Positions 34,267-43,018 of a stretch of DNA of 64,000 bases are shown here, piece after piece. This stretch comes from Chthonomonas sp035294505 (GTDB lineage: Bacteria > Armatimonadota > Chthonomonadetes > Chthonomonadales > Chthonomonadaceae): positions 17,760-81,759 of the forward strand of contig NZ_DATGKU010000163.1 of the NCBI RefSeq assembly GCF_035294505.1, written 5' to 3'. Below the pieces are notes generated by a model. That model had not been told where the DNA came from, searched no databases, and saw only the letters and a program-made list of their open reading frames with translations. Numbering within the stretch: the first letter of the stretch is position 1; each line of letters begins with the position of its first letter. Both the position numbers and the translations under genes were made by a program.

Positions 34267-35361
34267 GTGACCGCAGTGTACAAACAGCCCCCTTCTGGGG
34301 ATGAAAAGTCTATCATGAAGAAATGCACAGGAGACACCGGAGAACCGGTGTTGCAGATGATTACAGCTGCTGAGAAATCTAGCCGCCCAACCCCACAGTT
34401 CACCAATGTCGCCGATATCTATGAACTGGTAGCTACTGCGATAGATGACGTCGTGAGCCTTCACACACTTAATGGAGCCTTCCTGTTCGTTAGTCCTTCA
34501 GTCCAGAAAGTCCTTGGCTACCTTCCTTCTGAACTTATGCATAGCGCTATTACCGACCTTGCGCACCCCTCCGATCTCAAACGTCTGCGTCCCCTTGCGT
34601 TGATGCAGCAGAGCCGTAATAAAACGCGTACGATCGTTTGGCGATGCCGTCATAAGGACGGGCACTTCCTTTACCTAGAAACAAAGGCTACACTTCTTGT
34701 AGACAACGAGGGACGTCCCGAGGCCATCCTTTGCGCCTCCCGTGATGTAACCGAGCGCGAGAATCTCTTAGCTAAACTTAACGCTAGCCGAAAAGAGCTG
34801 ACCCGCCAAAAGCGCGAACTGGAACGCGTGAATGCTCGGCTTTCTACCCTAGCTACTATAGACGGCCTTACGGGCTTAAAAAACCATCGTGTCTTTCAGG
34901 AACAACTCGAGATCGAGTTCCGCCGAGCAAGGCGCTATCAACTGCCGCTCTCCCTGCTCATGCTCGATGTTGACCACTTTAAACTTTATAACGACACCTA
35001 TGGCCATCTCGCCGGGGATGAAGTCCTTCAGCATGTGGCACGCCTGCTGACTTTAGTGGCGCGACAGACAGATTTCGTCTGCCGGTATGGTGGTGAAGAG
35101 TTTGCCGTCATCTTACCTAACACCCCTGCCGATGGAGCTTTAGCACTCGCAGAAAGGTACCGCACCACGATCGCTTCGGAGAATTGGGCTTTTCGGCCCA
35201 TCACCATCAGCATCGGCGTGGCCTCCCTTACGCCGGAGATCCAGCATCGCGCTGAACTCATAGAAAAAGCGGATCGCGCGCTCTATCACTCCAAGCAGAA
35301 CGGACGCAACCGTATTACCCACATTCGCGAATTAGAAGCGCTGCTGCAAGCCGCCAGCTAA
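34267..35361 (+). CDS. PAS-GGDEF diguanylate cyclase
   Basis: 364 residues. A PAS domain (about 55-170, with FLFVSPSVQKVLGY and a PAC-like CASRDVTER tail) and a short coiled linker precede a GGDEF domain. The active loop is GGEEF, with an RxxD inhibitory site five residues before it (RQTD-FVCRY-GGEEF). It should make c-di-GMP from two GTP and be feedback inhibited. No membrane helix is seen, so it is cytoplasmic. The frame starts at GTG 34267; an ATG at 34315 is an alternative. It may follow proline dehydrogenase in the same transcript, 97 nt apart. Confidence 0.93.
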   Translation: MTAVYKQPPSGDEKSIMKKCTGDTGEPVLQMITAAEKSSRPTPQFTNVADIYELVATAIDDVVSLHTLNGAFLFVSPSVQKVLGYLPSELMHSAITDLAHPSDLKRLRPLALMQQSRNKTRTIVWRCRHKDGHFLYLETKATLLVDNEGRPEAILCASRDVTERENLLAKLNASRKELTRQKRELERVNARLSTLATIDGLTGLKNHRVFQEQLEIEFRRARRYQLPLSLLMLDVDHFKLYNDTYGHLAGDEVLQHVARLLTLVARQTDFVCRYGGEEFAVILPNTPADGALALAERYRTTIASENWAFRPITISIGVASLTPEIQHRAELIEKADRALYHSKQNGRNRITHIRELEALLQAAS

Positions 35362-35394
35362 TCCTACAAACGGCACTCCTCTCCGTTCTCTACA

Positions 35395-35424
35395 TTGACC
35401 TCCTCAGAAAATGTGTGCTATACT
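35395..35424 (+). promoter_or_regulatory. sigma70 promoter upstream of lpdA
   Basis: TTGACC at 35395-35400 and TATACT at 35419-35424, with an 18-nt spacer. It gives a leader of about 110 nt to the lpdA ATG at 35542. This is a consensus match only. Confidence 0.55.
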
Positions 35425-35541
35425 TTCAACATGAGGTCAACGTGTCCCTATAATACTATCCTCTTCACTCTCATAACCTGCGTTTCTACTGCCTTTGTAC
35501 ACCGATTCCAGAAACAACAATCTTCGGAGAACTAACAACTT

Positions 35542-37014
35542 ATGACGTCGCCATCCTCCTTTGATGCCGATGTAGTCGTGATCGGCTCCGGCCCAGGGGG
35601 CTACGTTTGCGCCATTCGTGCCGCTCAACTTGGTGCCCGAACCGTCTGCATTGAAAAAGAAGACGCCGAATGGGGTGGAACCTGCCTTAACTGGGGCTGT
35701 ATCCCAACCAAAACCATGATCGCTAGCGTCGAGCGACTGCATCACGTTAGGCAGGCCGACGTTATGGGGGTGCAGATTCAGGGTACCATCGCCTTCAATT
35801 TCGATGTGATGATGCAACGCAAACAAAAGGTCGTTACCACGCTCCGCAAAGGAGTGCAATCTCTCCTTAAAAGCAATCACGTGCGAAGCATCATCGGTAC
35901 AGGCCGCTTCAAAGATGCCCATACTATCGAAATTACCAAACCCGATGGCTCCACAGAGATCGTTACAACCCAAAACACAATCATTGCCACCGGCTCAGAG
36001 CCGATCTTCCCTCCTATTCCCGGCCTCGAACGGAATCCCAAAGACAAGCGAGGGGAAAGCAGTAACGGCATCTGGACAAGCGATGAAGCGGTTTCCGCCA
36101 AAGAATGCCCAAAACGCATGGTCATTCTCGGAGCGGGTGCTGTAGGGCTTGAGTTCGCCTATACCTTCCGTGGACTTGGTGCGGATGTAACCGTTGTAGA
36201 AATAGCTCCCGAAATCCTTCCTACCGGTGATAGAGAGATCGCCGCAGAGCTTCGAAAGGCATTGACCCGACAGGGTATCACTTTCCATATCAACTCAAAA
36301 GTAACCGCCGTTCAACACAAACGTTCCTCCCGCTTGGTCACCATCGAAGACGGGAACGGCAAGCAGATGGAAATAGAAACCGATGTCGTTCTCGTGGGCA
36401 CCGGACGGCGCCCCCGCATAGCAGACCTCGGCCTTGAAACCATCGGAGTTCAAACGGTCACCGACGGCCCTCTCTCGCGCCGTGGCATCGTGGTGGACGA
36501 GTACCTGCAGACCAATGTGCCCCATGTCTACGCCATCGGAGATGTAACGGGCAAGCAACTTCTCGCCCACCTCGCCTCACATATGGGCATCGTGGCTGCC
36601 GAAAATGCAATGGGGCACAGGGTTAAAATGGACTACCGTGCCGTTCCTGCCCCCATTTTCACCTCACCCGAAGTGGCATCCGTAGGCCTCACCGAAGAGG
36701 AGGCACGCGACAAAGGATACGATGTGGTTATCGGCCGTTTTCCGTTTCGTCCCCTTGGCCGTGCCATGGCTATCAACGAACAAGAAGGCATGATCAAGGT
36801 GGTCTCGGAAAGAAAATACGGCGAGGTACTCGGCGTGCATATCGTTGGCCCTTATGCCACGGAGCTGATTCACGAGGCCGTAGTCGCCATCAAGCTTGAG
36901 TCGACTGTCGAGGAGCTAATGTCTACTATTCATGCGCATCCAACGCTTTCCGAAGCCATGGGCGAAGCGGCCCTAGATACCCAAGGGATTGCCATTCATA
37001 AACTGAGACCCTAG
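35542..37014 (+). CDS. lpdA: dihydrolipoyl dehydrogenase
   Basis: 490 residues. It reoxidises dihydrolipoamide in 2-oxoacid dehydrogenase or glycine-cleavage complexes with NAD+. The FAD site is VVIGSGPGGYVCAIRAAQLG, the redox disulfide GGTCLNWGCIPTK, the NAD site ILGAGAVGLEFAYTF, the FAD-contact segment VYAIGDVTGKQLLAH, and the C-terminal HAHPTLSEAMGEA supplies the catalytic His-Glu. No E1 or E2 genes are adjacent. A BMP-family lipoprotein gene follows after 4 nt, so they share a transcript for no evident metabolic reason. Confidence 0.96.
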   Translation: MTSPSSFDADVVVIGSGPGGYVCAIRAAQLGARTVCIEKEDAEWGGTCLNWGCIPTKTMIASVERLHHVRQADVMGVQIQGTIAFNFDVMMQRKQKVVTTLRKGVQSLLKSNHVRSIIGTGRFKDAHTIEITKPDGSTEIVTTQNTIIATGSEPIFPPIPGLERNPKDKRGESSNGIWTSDEAVSAKECPKRMVILGAGAVGLEFAYTFRGLGADVTVVEIAPEILPTGDREIAAELRKALTRQGITFHINSKVTAVQHKRSSRLVTIEDGNGKQMEIETDVVLVGTGRRPRIADLGLETIGVQTVTDGPLSRRGIVVDEYLQTNVPHVYAIGDVTGKQLLAHLASHMGIVAAENAMGHRVKMDYRAVPAPIFTSPEVASVGLTEEEARDKGYDVVIGRFPFRPLGRAMAINEQEGMIKVVSERKYGEVLGVHIVGPYATELIHEAVVAIKLESTVEELMSTIHAHPTLSEAMGEAALDTQGIAIHKLRP

Positions 37015-37018
37015 CCCA

Positions 37019-38053
37019 ATGCAACGTCGTCACTTACTCGCCGTGGCCTTACTTCTGCTCGGTGCCGCCCTCGCCACTGGGTGTGCGAAGGCGCCAACCG
37101 CGCCCAAAATCGCCGCCCTGGTGCTCGATGTCGGTGGGCCTGATGATCGCTCCTTCAACCAGAGCGCCATCAACGGCCTTAAGTGCGCCCAACAGAAGCT
37201 GCACCTCGCACCAGACTCTCTGAAATGGGTCGAATCCCACAGCCCCTCCGATTACCAAACTAATCTTACCAACATGGCCCGTCAAGGTTATAAAGTGGTT
37301 TTTGCCGTAGGCTACGCCATGGAAGATGCCCTTAAACAGGTGGCTCCCCAGTTTCCTAACACGAAATTCGCCATCATAGATGACCCCGGTCCTAATCTCC
37401 CTAACTGCGCCGGCCTCGTTTTTAAAGAACAAGAAGGCTCCTTCCTTGCCGGTTTCCTGGCCGCTTCCATGAGTAAAACAAAGAAAATCGGTTTTGTGGG
37501 TGGGCAACAAATCCCTCTCATCGAGAAGTTTGAAGCGGGCTATCGGGCCGGGGCGGAGACTGCAGACCCCTCGGTGAAAGTCACTGCAACCTACACCGGC
37601 GATTGGAACGATGTGCTCAAAGGGCGTAGTCAGGCCGAACAGCAGTTTGCTGCCGGAGACGATATTATCTATCATGCCGCAGGAAAAGCGGGATTAGGCG
37701 TTATCGAGGCGGCCAAGGCGCGAGGGCCGGGCTATTTTGCTATTGGAGTTGACCAGGATCAGGACTATCTTGCCCCAGGCCGCGTTCTTACCAGCATGGT
37801 CAAGCACGTAGACCGGGCGGTTTGTGATACCATCCAACGTGTCGTAGACAACCGCTTCACCCCCGGTGAGCATATCTACGGACTGAAAGAGGGTGGCGTC
37901 GGACTAAGTGAGATGCGGTATACGAAACAGCTTATTCCACCTGCTGTTCTGAAAAAATTGGCGGTCATTCAGCAGATGATCATTGAAGGCAAAATCGTCC
38001 CCCCCACCTCGCTCGCACAGTTAAAAACTTTTCATCCGCCTCACATTCCCTGA
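37019..38053 (+). CDS. BMP family ABC-transporter substrate-binding lipoprotein
   Basis: 344 residues with a lipoprotein signal (lipobox LATGC, C22). The Med/BmpA fold includes VGGPDDRSFNQSA, GYAMEDALKQVAPQFPNTKF, AGFLAASMSKTKKIGFVGG, a IYHAAGKAGLGVIEAA segment and GVDQDQDY. Members bind nucleosides (for example PnrA or BmpA) and feed an ABC importer. No permease or ATPase genes are near, so the import system must be elsewhere or the protein may sense. It begins 4 nt after lpdA. Confidence 0.92.
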   Translation: MQRRHLLAVALLLLGAALATGCAKAPTAPKIAALVLDVGGPDDRSFNQSAINGLKCAQQKLHLAPDSLKWVESHSPSDYQTNLTNMARQGYKVVFAVGYAMEDALKQVAPQFPNTKFAIIDDPGPNLPNCAGLVFKEQEGSFLAGFLAASMSKTKKIGFVGGQQIPLIEKFEAGYRAGAETADPSVKVTATYTGDWNDVLKGRSQAEQQFAAGDDIIYHAAGKAGLGVIEAAKARGPGYFAIGVDQDQDYLAPGRVLTSMVKHVDRAVCDTIQRVVDNRFTPGEHIYGLKEGGVGLSEMRYTKQLIPPAVLKKLAVIQQMIIEGKIVPPTSLAQLKTFHPPHIP

Positions 38054-38133
38054 AGCTTTCTCTCTCCTGCAACGCATGCCCAGATATAACACCTCAAGGC
38101 TTCGTACGCTCTTGTCCGTAGCAACATCTTGCC

Positions 38134-38979
38134 CTACTGTTGAAAGCTCAGCTTCGCAACCTCCGCAGCGATGATTTTCGCAAGAGCATCGAACTGTTCA
38201 ACATCCAAATCCAGTTCGGCCACTACAGCTTCATCAAATCCTGCGTCAGCCTCGCCAAGAATGCAGGTTATCCCGGCACGATGCGCCAAAGCGTTGCCCA
38301 TATGAACGAGCAAGGCAAGCGTATCAGGTTCCTGCCCGTATGACATCGGGTCATGATGATTCCCTATAGCCTCATGATACACAGCCGGCAGCTGCCAACG
38401 GCCTGCAACCAACCTCCCACACTCTTGATGCGTAAACTGCATGATGGCATACTCCGCCTGAAATTGAGTTAAGTTTTCCGATTGCACCGTCTCATGAACC
38501 AGATTCATCTGTAATGGCAGAAACATGTAGAGCGCAGGTTTGCCTATGTCATGCAACAGCCCTGCAATGAAGGCCAGCTCGGGATCTGAGTAATGGATCA
38601 TGGCTGCAAGTATCTTACAACTACAGGCCACCGCCAGCGAATGCTGCCAAAACGATTGCGAATCGAAGAGTTTGTGAAGGCGCCTTCCGTTGAGAGAACA
38701 ATGGAAAGCGGCCGTAATACAGATGGAGCGCACGGTGTTGATCCCAAGTCGCGCGATCGCCTGCGACAAATTGGTCAGGCTTCCATCACCGCCATAATAA
38801 GCAGAGTTGGCCGCTCGCAGAATATTTGCGGCTAACGCGGGATCACGTAGGATAATACGTTCATATTCGCGAATATTTGTATGGTGATCGGCCATCCCCA
38901 TGATCTCGCTCGCTGCGCTCGACAGCAAAGGCAGGGATGGCGTGCGTGCAATCCGTATTTCGAGTTGAGAAAGCTCCAT
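38134..38979 (-). CDS. HDOD domain signalling protein
   Basis: 281 residues. The N-terminal half has the HDOD pattern PSLPLLSSAASEIMGM and ILRDPALAANILRAANSAYYG with ISQAIARLG-like NLSQAIARLGINTVRSI. An HD-like LAFIAGLLHDIGKPALY and a later GNHHD follow. HDOD proteins regulate signalling and gene expression in many bacteria, often with c-di-GMP enzymes; the GGDEF gene is 3 kb away. Its ATG and that of the plus-strand ORF share a CATG (38977-38980), so the divergent promoters must overlap coding sequence or the other gene starts later. Confidence 0.88.
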   Translation of the reverse strand: MELSQLEIRIARTPSLPLLSSAASEIMGMADHHTNIREYERIILRDPALAANILRAANSAYYGGDGSLTNLSQAIARLGINTVRSICITAAFHCSLNGRRLHKLFDSQSFWQHSLAVACSCKILAAMIHYSDPELAFIAGLLHDIGKPALYMFLPLQMNLVHETVQSENLTQFQAEYAIMQFTHQECGRLVAGRWQLPAVYHEAIGNHHDPMSYGQEPDTLALLVHMGNALAHRAGITCILGEADAGFDEAVVAELDLDVEQFDALAKIIAAEVAKLSFQQ

Positions 38980-39034
38980 GTTTCAAACCCTATACCGACT
39001 TTGTGATCTATTTTCGGCACTTTTGTGCTACCGA

Positions 39035-40216
39035 ATGAGACCTTTTTTACTTAAACTCCTGTGCTGTTTTCTGCCACTTGCCCAATCTCAGCACGCCCTC
39101 TGCCTCCCGCTCACATCTCCATCCTACTGCATCATGAGGCGGCTCTTAGGTAGCTCCTCCCTATTAATCTATCAAACAGCCACCCTAAAAGAACTTGGGA
39201 AATTAGTTCCTCTCGATAAAACGACATCCATTTTTAACCCCCACGATCGGCAGATGTATCATTTTGAACTTTTGGGCTACACGGCCCCCTTTGAAGACAA
39301 CTCACTCCGCTTCCGCATCTATGCTCCTGACACCTCGGATGCCGAGCTTGCGGACAAAGTAGGTCGTTTTTACCTGTTTCTCTACCATGAGGTACACCAA
39401 CATCTCCATTTCGATCATCCAGCCCAACAACCGGTTTCTGTTTGGCTCTCCCCAACAAACTATGCAAATGCCGACGTTGGCGGGGAACAGTTCCGAGATC
39501 AAATTTACATTTACAATATCTACGCCAAACGCTCTTCTATCGAATGGTGCCGCGAGCTGGCTCATGAATATGGCCACTACATTCTTCCCGGAGTAACCGG
39601 CTACACAGCCCCAGAACCGTGGGCAAACGGCGTGCTTGGCGAGCGACTCTTTCTCTACTGGCTCTCGCGTGATATGATAAATGGCGAAATACCTTCGTCT
39701 GGCCTCCCATTTTGTACTCGCGATGACCTCACAGCTTATCTCAATCTTCAAATCTTCCCGCTTATCTCTCGCATCGCGTTTGCTCCACGCTTTTCCTCCG
39801 CTTGGCTCTCACGCACGGATGCCGTAGGAATGGATAACTACACCGCTTTTTGTCTCTACATTGACGCCGTCTATGGAAGTCACACACTCCTCGAAGCGAT
39901 GGCCTTTACCCAACCTTCGGCGAATAGTCCACTGGTCACTGCGCTCGATTTTATGAACGGCTTCTACAAAGCCATGCAGAATCTCTCCTCTATCACCATC
40001 TCAACGCCCCCAATCCCTCAATCGTTCCATCGCCTGTTGCTCTACCTGCCTGCAGGCCACTGGCACATATCGGGGAATACGGCATGGCAAGTTGCCGATC
40101 CGAAACTGGTCATCAAAAACCATCTCCTCCTCGTGCCGCAAGCGGGATGGTATGCAATTCGCTTCTCAGCCCCGCCCTCTTTAATCACCCTGACTCTCCC
40201 ACGCCCATCGAGGTAA
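39035..40216 (+). CDS. secreted gluzincin-like protein of unknown family
   Basis: 393 residues from ATG 39035. The start region MRPFLLKLLCCFLPLAQSQHALC reads as a signal peptide. A possible zinc-peptidase site is H177-E-Y-G-H181 in ELAHEYGHYILPG, and E203 in ANGVLGERLF, 22 residues later, is a possible third ligand, as in gluzincins. The preceding region (VWLSPTNYANADVGGEQF) resembles the strand lining such sites. I do not recognise the full family. An upstream in-frame ATG at 38978 would overlap the divergent HDOD start, so I prefer 39035. It may be co-transcribed with the pyrK-like gene 10 nt downstream. Confidence 0.6.
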   Translation: MRPFLLKLLCCFLPLAQSQHALCLPLTSPSYCIMRRLLGSSSLLIYQTATLKELGKLVPLDKTTSIFNPHDRQMYHFELLGYTAPFEDNSLRFRIYAPDTSDAELADKVGRFYLFLYHEVHQHLHFDHPAQQPVSVWLSPTNYANADVGGEQFRDQIYIYNIYAKRSSIEWCRELAHEYGHYILPGVTGYTAPEPWANGVLGERLFLYWLSRDMINGEIPSSGLPFCTRDDLTAYLNLQIFPLISRIAFAPRFSSAWLSRTDAVGMDNYTAFCLYIDAVYGSHTLLEAMAFTQPSANSPLVTALDFMNGFYKAMQNLSSITISTPPIPQSFHRLLLYLPAGHWHISGNTAWQVADPKLVIKNHLLLVPQAGWYAIRFSAPPSLITLTLPRPSR

Positions 40217-40225
40217 ACTAAATGT

Positions 40226-41080
40226 ATGCACTCTACTCAAGATTCATCCATAACGGCAGCGCCCCCTCTTCCTCGACAGGAGATTATGGCTAAGATAGTG
40301 ACGACCAGACGCATTGCGCAGAATGCGTTTGAAATGGTCTTCCATGCTCCCTCGATCGCCCAGACGGCACAGGCCGGACAGTTTGTCGAAATCCTCTATG
40401 GACGAGACTACGCCCCTCTGCTCAGGAGACCTTTCAGCATCTATCGAGTAGACCGTCTACAAGAGACCTTCAGCATCCTGTTTCTTGCCCGCGGCTCTTT
40501 TACCTCCGGCCTTTCCGAAAAACGGAAAGGAAGTCTTGTCTCCATCATCGGCCCGCTGGGGCGCCCGTTTTATTGGGATGCCTCACAACCTAGACAGCAT
40601 ATCCTAATTGCTGGTGGCATTGGTGCTCCTCCCCTCTATTTCTTGGCCCAAACGCTCCACAATGAGCGCGCCTATCGGGAAGTTGGCGAGATTATAGTTC
40701 TTAACGGCGCCCGCACCCGTAGTCTATTGGTAGGTCTCATTGAATTTAGCCGACTCGAAGTCCATCTCTATGCCCTCACCGACGACGGAACCCACGGAGA
40801 AAAAGGGCTTGTTACCGATCGCTTGCGCACCCTTCTGGAACAGCCCTCTCAACTACCACGCAGCCTCTATGCTTGCGGGCCTACCCCTATGCTGAAAGCC
40901 GTGGCAGCCATCGCATATGAATTCAATGTGCCTTGTCAGGTATCCGTTGAAACTTCAATGCCATGCGGTATCGGGTTTTGCAACGGATGCGTTGTCGCAC
41001 AAAGTACGGCGCAAGGAACACATTATGTGCGTGCCTGCTGGGACGGCCCCGTCTTCGACGCAAACACGCTCGTTTGGTAG
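40226..41080 (+). CDS. pyrK: dihydroorotate dehydrogenase electron-transfer subunit
   Basis: 284 residues of the ferredoxin-reductase-like family. FAD contact is LLRRPFSIYRV; the NAD-binding region is ILIAGGIGAPPLYFLAQTL and the C-terminal region has YACGPTPML. A [2Fe-2S] site is seen in PCGIGFCNGCVVAQ with a fourth cysteine in VRACWDGP. PyrK passes electrons between PyrD and NAD+ in pyrimidine synthesis. pyrD is not next to it, so the subunit is split from its partner or serves another dehydrogenase. The first ~20 residues before MAKIV are probably variable. Confidence 0.9.
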   Translation: MHSTQDSSITAAPPLPRQEIMAKIVTTRRIAQNAFEMVFHAPSIAQTAQAGQFVEILYGRDYAPLLRRPFSIYRVDRLQETFSILFLARGSFTSGLSEKRKGSLVSIIGPLGRPFYWDASQPRQHILIAGGIGAPPLYFLAQTLHNERAYREVGEIIVLNGARTRSLLVGLIEFSRLEVHLYALTDDGTHGEKGLVTDRLRTLLEQPSQLPRSLYACGPTPMLKAVAAIAYEFNVPCQVSVETSMPCGIGFCNGCVVAQSTAQGTHYVRACWDGPVFDANTLVW

Positions 41081-41112
41081 CCTATACCCTTAGATGCCGG
41101 AGAATTGTAGAT

Positions 41113-42138
41113 ATGAGCCAGGAATATCGTGGAACCGTTTTTGTTGAAATAAAGGAGCAGCAACTTATTCCTTCAGAATCGGATGGTTGGGTCTCACCGC
41201 AAATACAACTGCCCCTGCTTGCCGACCAGCTTATTCTCTCTTGGAACGTCATTATGCCGCTGCAAACCGGCATCACCTTAGAAATCCGCGCCTTTTGCCA
41301 CGACCATTGGACATCCTACTACACCGTCGCCCACTGGACACAAAGCCCTCAGCGCTTTCCGCGGCAGAGCGTTGCCGGCCAATACGATAGCGATGGAACT
41401 ATGGATACGGATATCCTGCGTCTCAACAGACCGGCTTCAAAAGCCCAACTTCGCCTCACCTACCGAGGAGTAACCCCACCACACTGGACTTTTCTCGCGC
41501 TGTGCGCCACCGATACGCAGGCTTCCTTCAACGAACTACCGCCCTGTTCAGAGGCTTGGGGTCAGGAACTGGTCGTGCCAGCAAAAACACAGCTTGGTTG
41601 GGAAGAGGGCGCTGGATGGTGTAGCCCAACCAGTACGGCCATGGTGCTGGCCCATTGGGCACACAAACTGCAACGCCCCGACCTCGTTTATGAGGTTCCG
41701 GAAGTGGCCGCAGCCGTTTACGACCCTACATGGCATGGAACCGGCAACTGGCCGTTTAATACCGCCTTTGCCGGGGCACACGCCGGAATCCGTGCCTACG
41801 TATCCCGCTTTAGCGATATCTATGAGCTTGAACAGTGGATTCTTGCCGGCGTTCCCCCCATCGTTTCCGTTTCCTACGATCTTCTTAAAGGAAAACCGGA
41901 AGCCCACGATGCTGGTCATCTTATGGTATGCATCGGCTTTACAAAAACAGGAGACCCTATCTTCAACGATCCCTACTATCGCCCAGAGCAGGGCGAAATG
42001 TGTCGGCGAGTTTTTCCTCGTTCGAACTTCCTAAGGGCTTGGAACCACTCTCACAAAACGGTCTACCTGATCTATCCTCAAGACCATCCTATTCCTGAAG
42101 ATCGTCTACATCATTGGGCATCCCCAAACACCGGCTAG
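41113..42138 (+). CDS. C39-like cysteine peptidase domain protein
   Basis: 341 residues from ATG 41113; the longer frame overlaps pyrK and is rejected. The N-terminal ~150 residues form a beta-rich domain. The C-terminal part has a papain-like triad of the peptidase C39_2 family: C170 in EGAGWCSPTSTAM, H269 in DAGHLMVCIGF and D285/N286 in IFNDPYYRP. No signal peptide is evident, so it may be cytoplasmic. C39 relatives cleave double-Gly leader peptides, but the transporter is lacking. The substrate is unknown. Confidence 0.75.
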   Translation: MSQEYRGTVFVEIKEQQLIPSESDGWVSPQIQLPLLADQLILSWNVIMPLQTGITLEIRAFCHDHWTSYYTVAHWTQSPQRFPRQSVAGQYDSDGTMDTDILRLNRPASKAQLRLTYRGVTPPHWTFLALCATDTQASFNELPPCSEAWGQELVVPAKTQLGWEEGAGWCSPTSTAMVLAHWAHKLQRPDLVYEVPEVAAAVYDPTWHGTGNWPFNTAFAGAHAGIRAYVSRFSDIYELEQWILAGVPPIVSVSYDLLKGKPEAHDAGHLMVCIGFTKTGDPIFNDPYYRPEQGEMCRRVFPRSNFLRAWNHSHKTVYLIYPQDHPIPEDRLHHWASPNTG

Positions 42139-42147
42139 ATCAAGCGC

Positions 42148-43011
42148 CTATTCATCGCCAAAGGCCCTGTGCATAACGCTTCGCGTGGCAGCGCCAACCG
42201 TACGCAATCGCTCTTCATCCGAAGCCAGATAGGCCAATTCGGCTTTGAAAGGCTCCGGGGTTACCGGCCCGTCGTATCCAATATGTCGCAGGGCACGCAG
42301 AAAGTTGGCGATATCAATAACTCCGGTCTCTCCAGGGAGCGCACGTCGGTTGTCAATCTGTTCTTCACGGGGTATTCCGTCCGGCGCATCGTTGATATGT
42401 ACATAGACCACATCCTTTTTGTGTAGCTTTCGTATCCCCTCAACGGTTCCTCCAGAGGTATACCAATGCCAACTATCTAACAGCAACCCCACGTTCGGCC
42501 CAATGGCTGCGGCCAACTCAAGCATCTTCTCCATCGTGTAAATGAAAGGATAAAGATGATTCCTTCGTGAAGTTGCCGGGCCGATGAACTCCAACCCTAA
42601 ATGACACCCCGCCTCTGCCAAAATCTGAGCGATGGGCTTGAATCTCTCCACATGAAACCGCCAGTTCTCCTCAAAGGTCAGCACATCCGATGCGGGCGGC
42701 ACCCATGTAGCCGTACGATGACAACCAATGGCGGCAGCAGCTTTTGCTAAGCGCGGGAGCTGCGCCAAGCCTTCCCGCCATTTTGTCTCCTCACCACGCC
42801 AGTCCACCGGCAATCCGAATGCGCCGGGGCGGATGGCAGCATGAGCAAACAGGCTTTTAACATAATCTGCTCCCTGCTTTTCCACAAGGTCGGCCACCTC
42901 AAAGGGGTTAAACTCCACCCCCTCAAACCCGCCGATCCGCGCGGCTTCGATGGCCTCCTTCAAATTGGTAACGCGAACTCCGATAGCCCCCGGAGATAAA
43001 CAGGTGAACAT
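42148..43011 (-). CDS. sugar phosphate isomerase/epimerase (xylose isomerase-like TIM barrel)
   Basis: 287 residues starting at ATG 43011 after AAAGGGAGG; the longer frame overlaps the upstream gene. AP-endonuclease-2-type TIM barrel motifs are GFEGVEFNPFEV, GCHLGLEFIGP, GLLLDSWHWYTSGG and VYVHINDAPDG, holding the metal-binding Glu, Asp and His. The C-terminal GYDGPVTPEPF is typical. Members isomerise or epimerise sugars and inositols. It follows the SMP-30-like gene by 7 nt, suggesting a shared sugar-lactone pathway; substrate not readable. Confidence 0.9.
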   Translation of the reverse strand: MFTCLSPGAIGVRVTNLKEAIEAARIGGFEGVEFNPFEVADLVEKQGADYVKSLFAHAAIRPGAFGLPVDWRGEETKWREGLAQLPRLAKAAAAIGCHRTATWVPPASDVLTFEENWRFHVERFKPIAQILAEAGCHLGLEFIGPATSRRNHLYPFIYTMEKMLELAAAIGPNVGLLLDSWHWYTSGGTVEGIRKLHKKDVVYVHINDAPDGIPREEQIDNRRALPGETGVIDIANFLRALRHIGYDGPVTPEPFKAELAYLASDEERLRTVGAATRSVMHRAFGDE

Positions 43012-43018
43012 CTCTCTC

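Noticed and set aside
37049..37675. 208-codon antisense frame in the BMP gene
   Set aside because: The plus frame has a lipobox and BMP motifs; the antisense frame has none.
37890..37914. Sequence in the BMP gene resembling the 21-bp repeat (reads KEGGVGL)
   Set aside because: This segment is part of the conserved BMP family ending and differs at several bases, so it is a coincidence.
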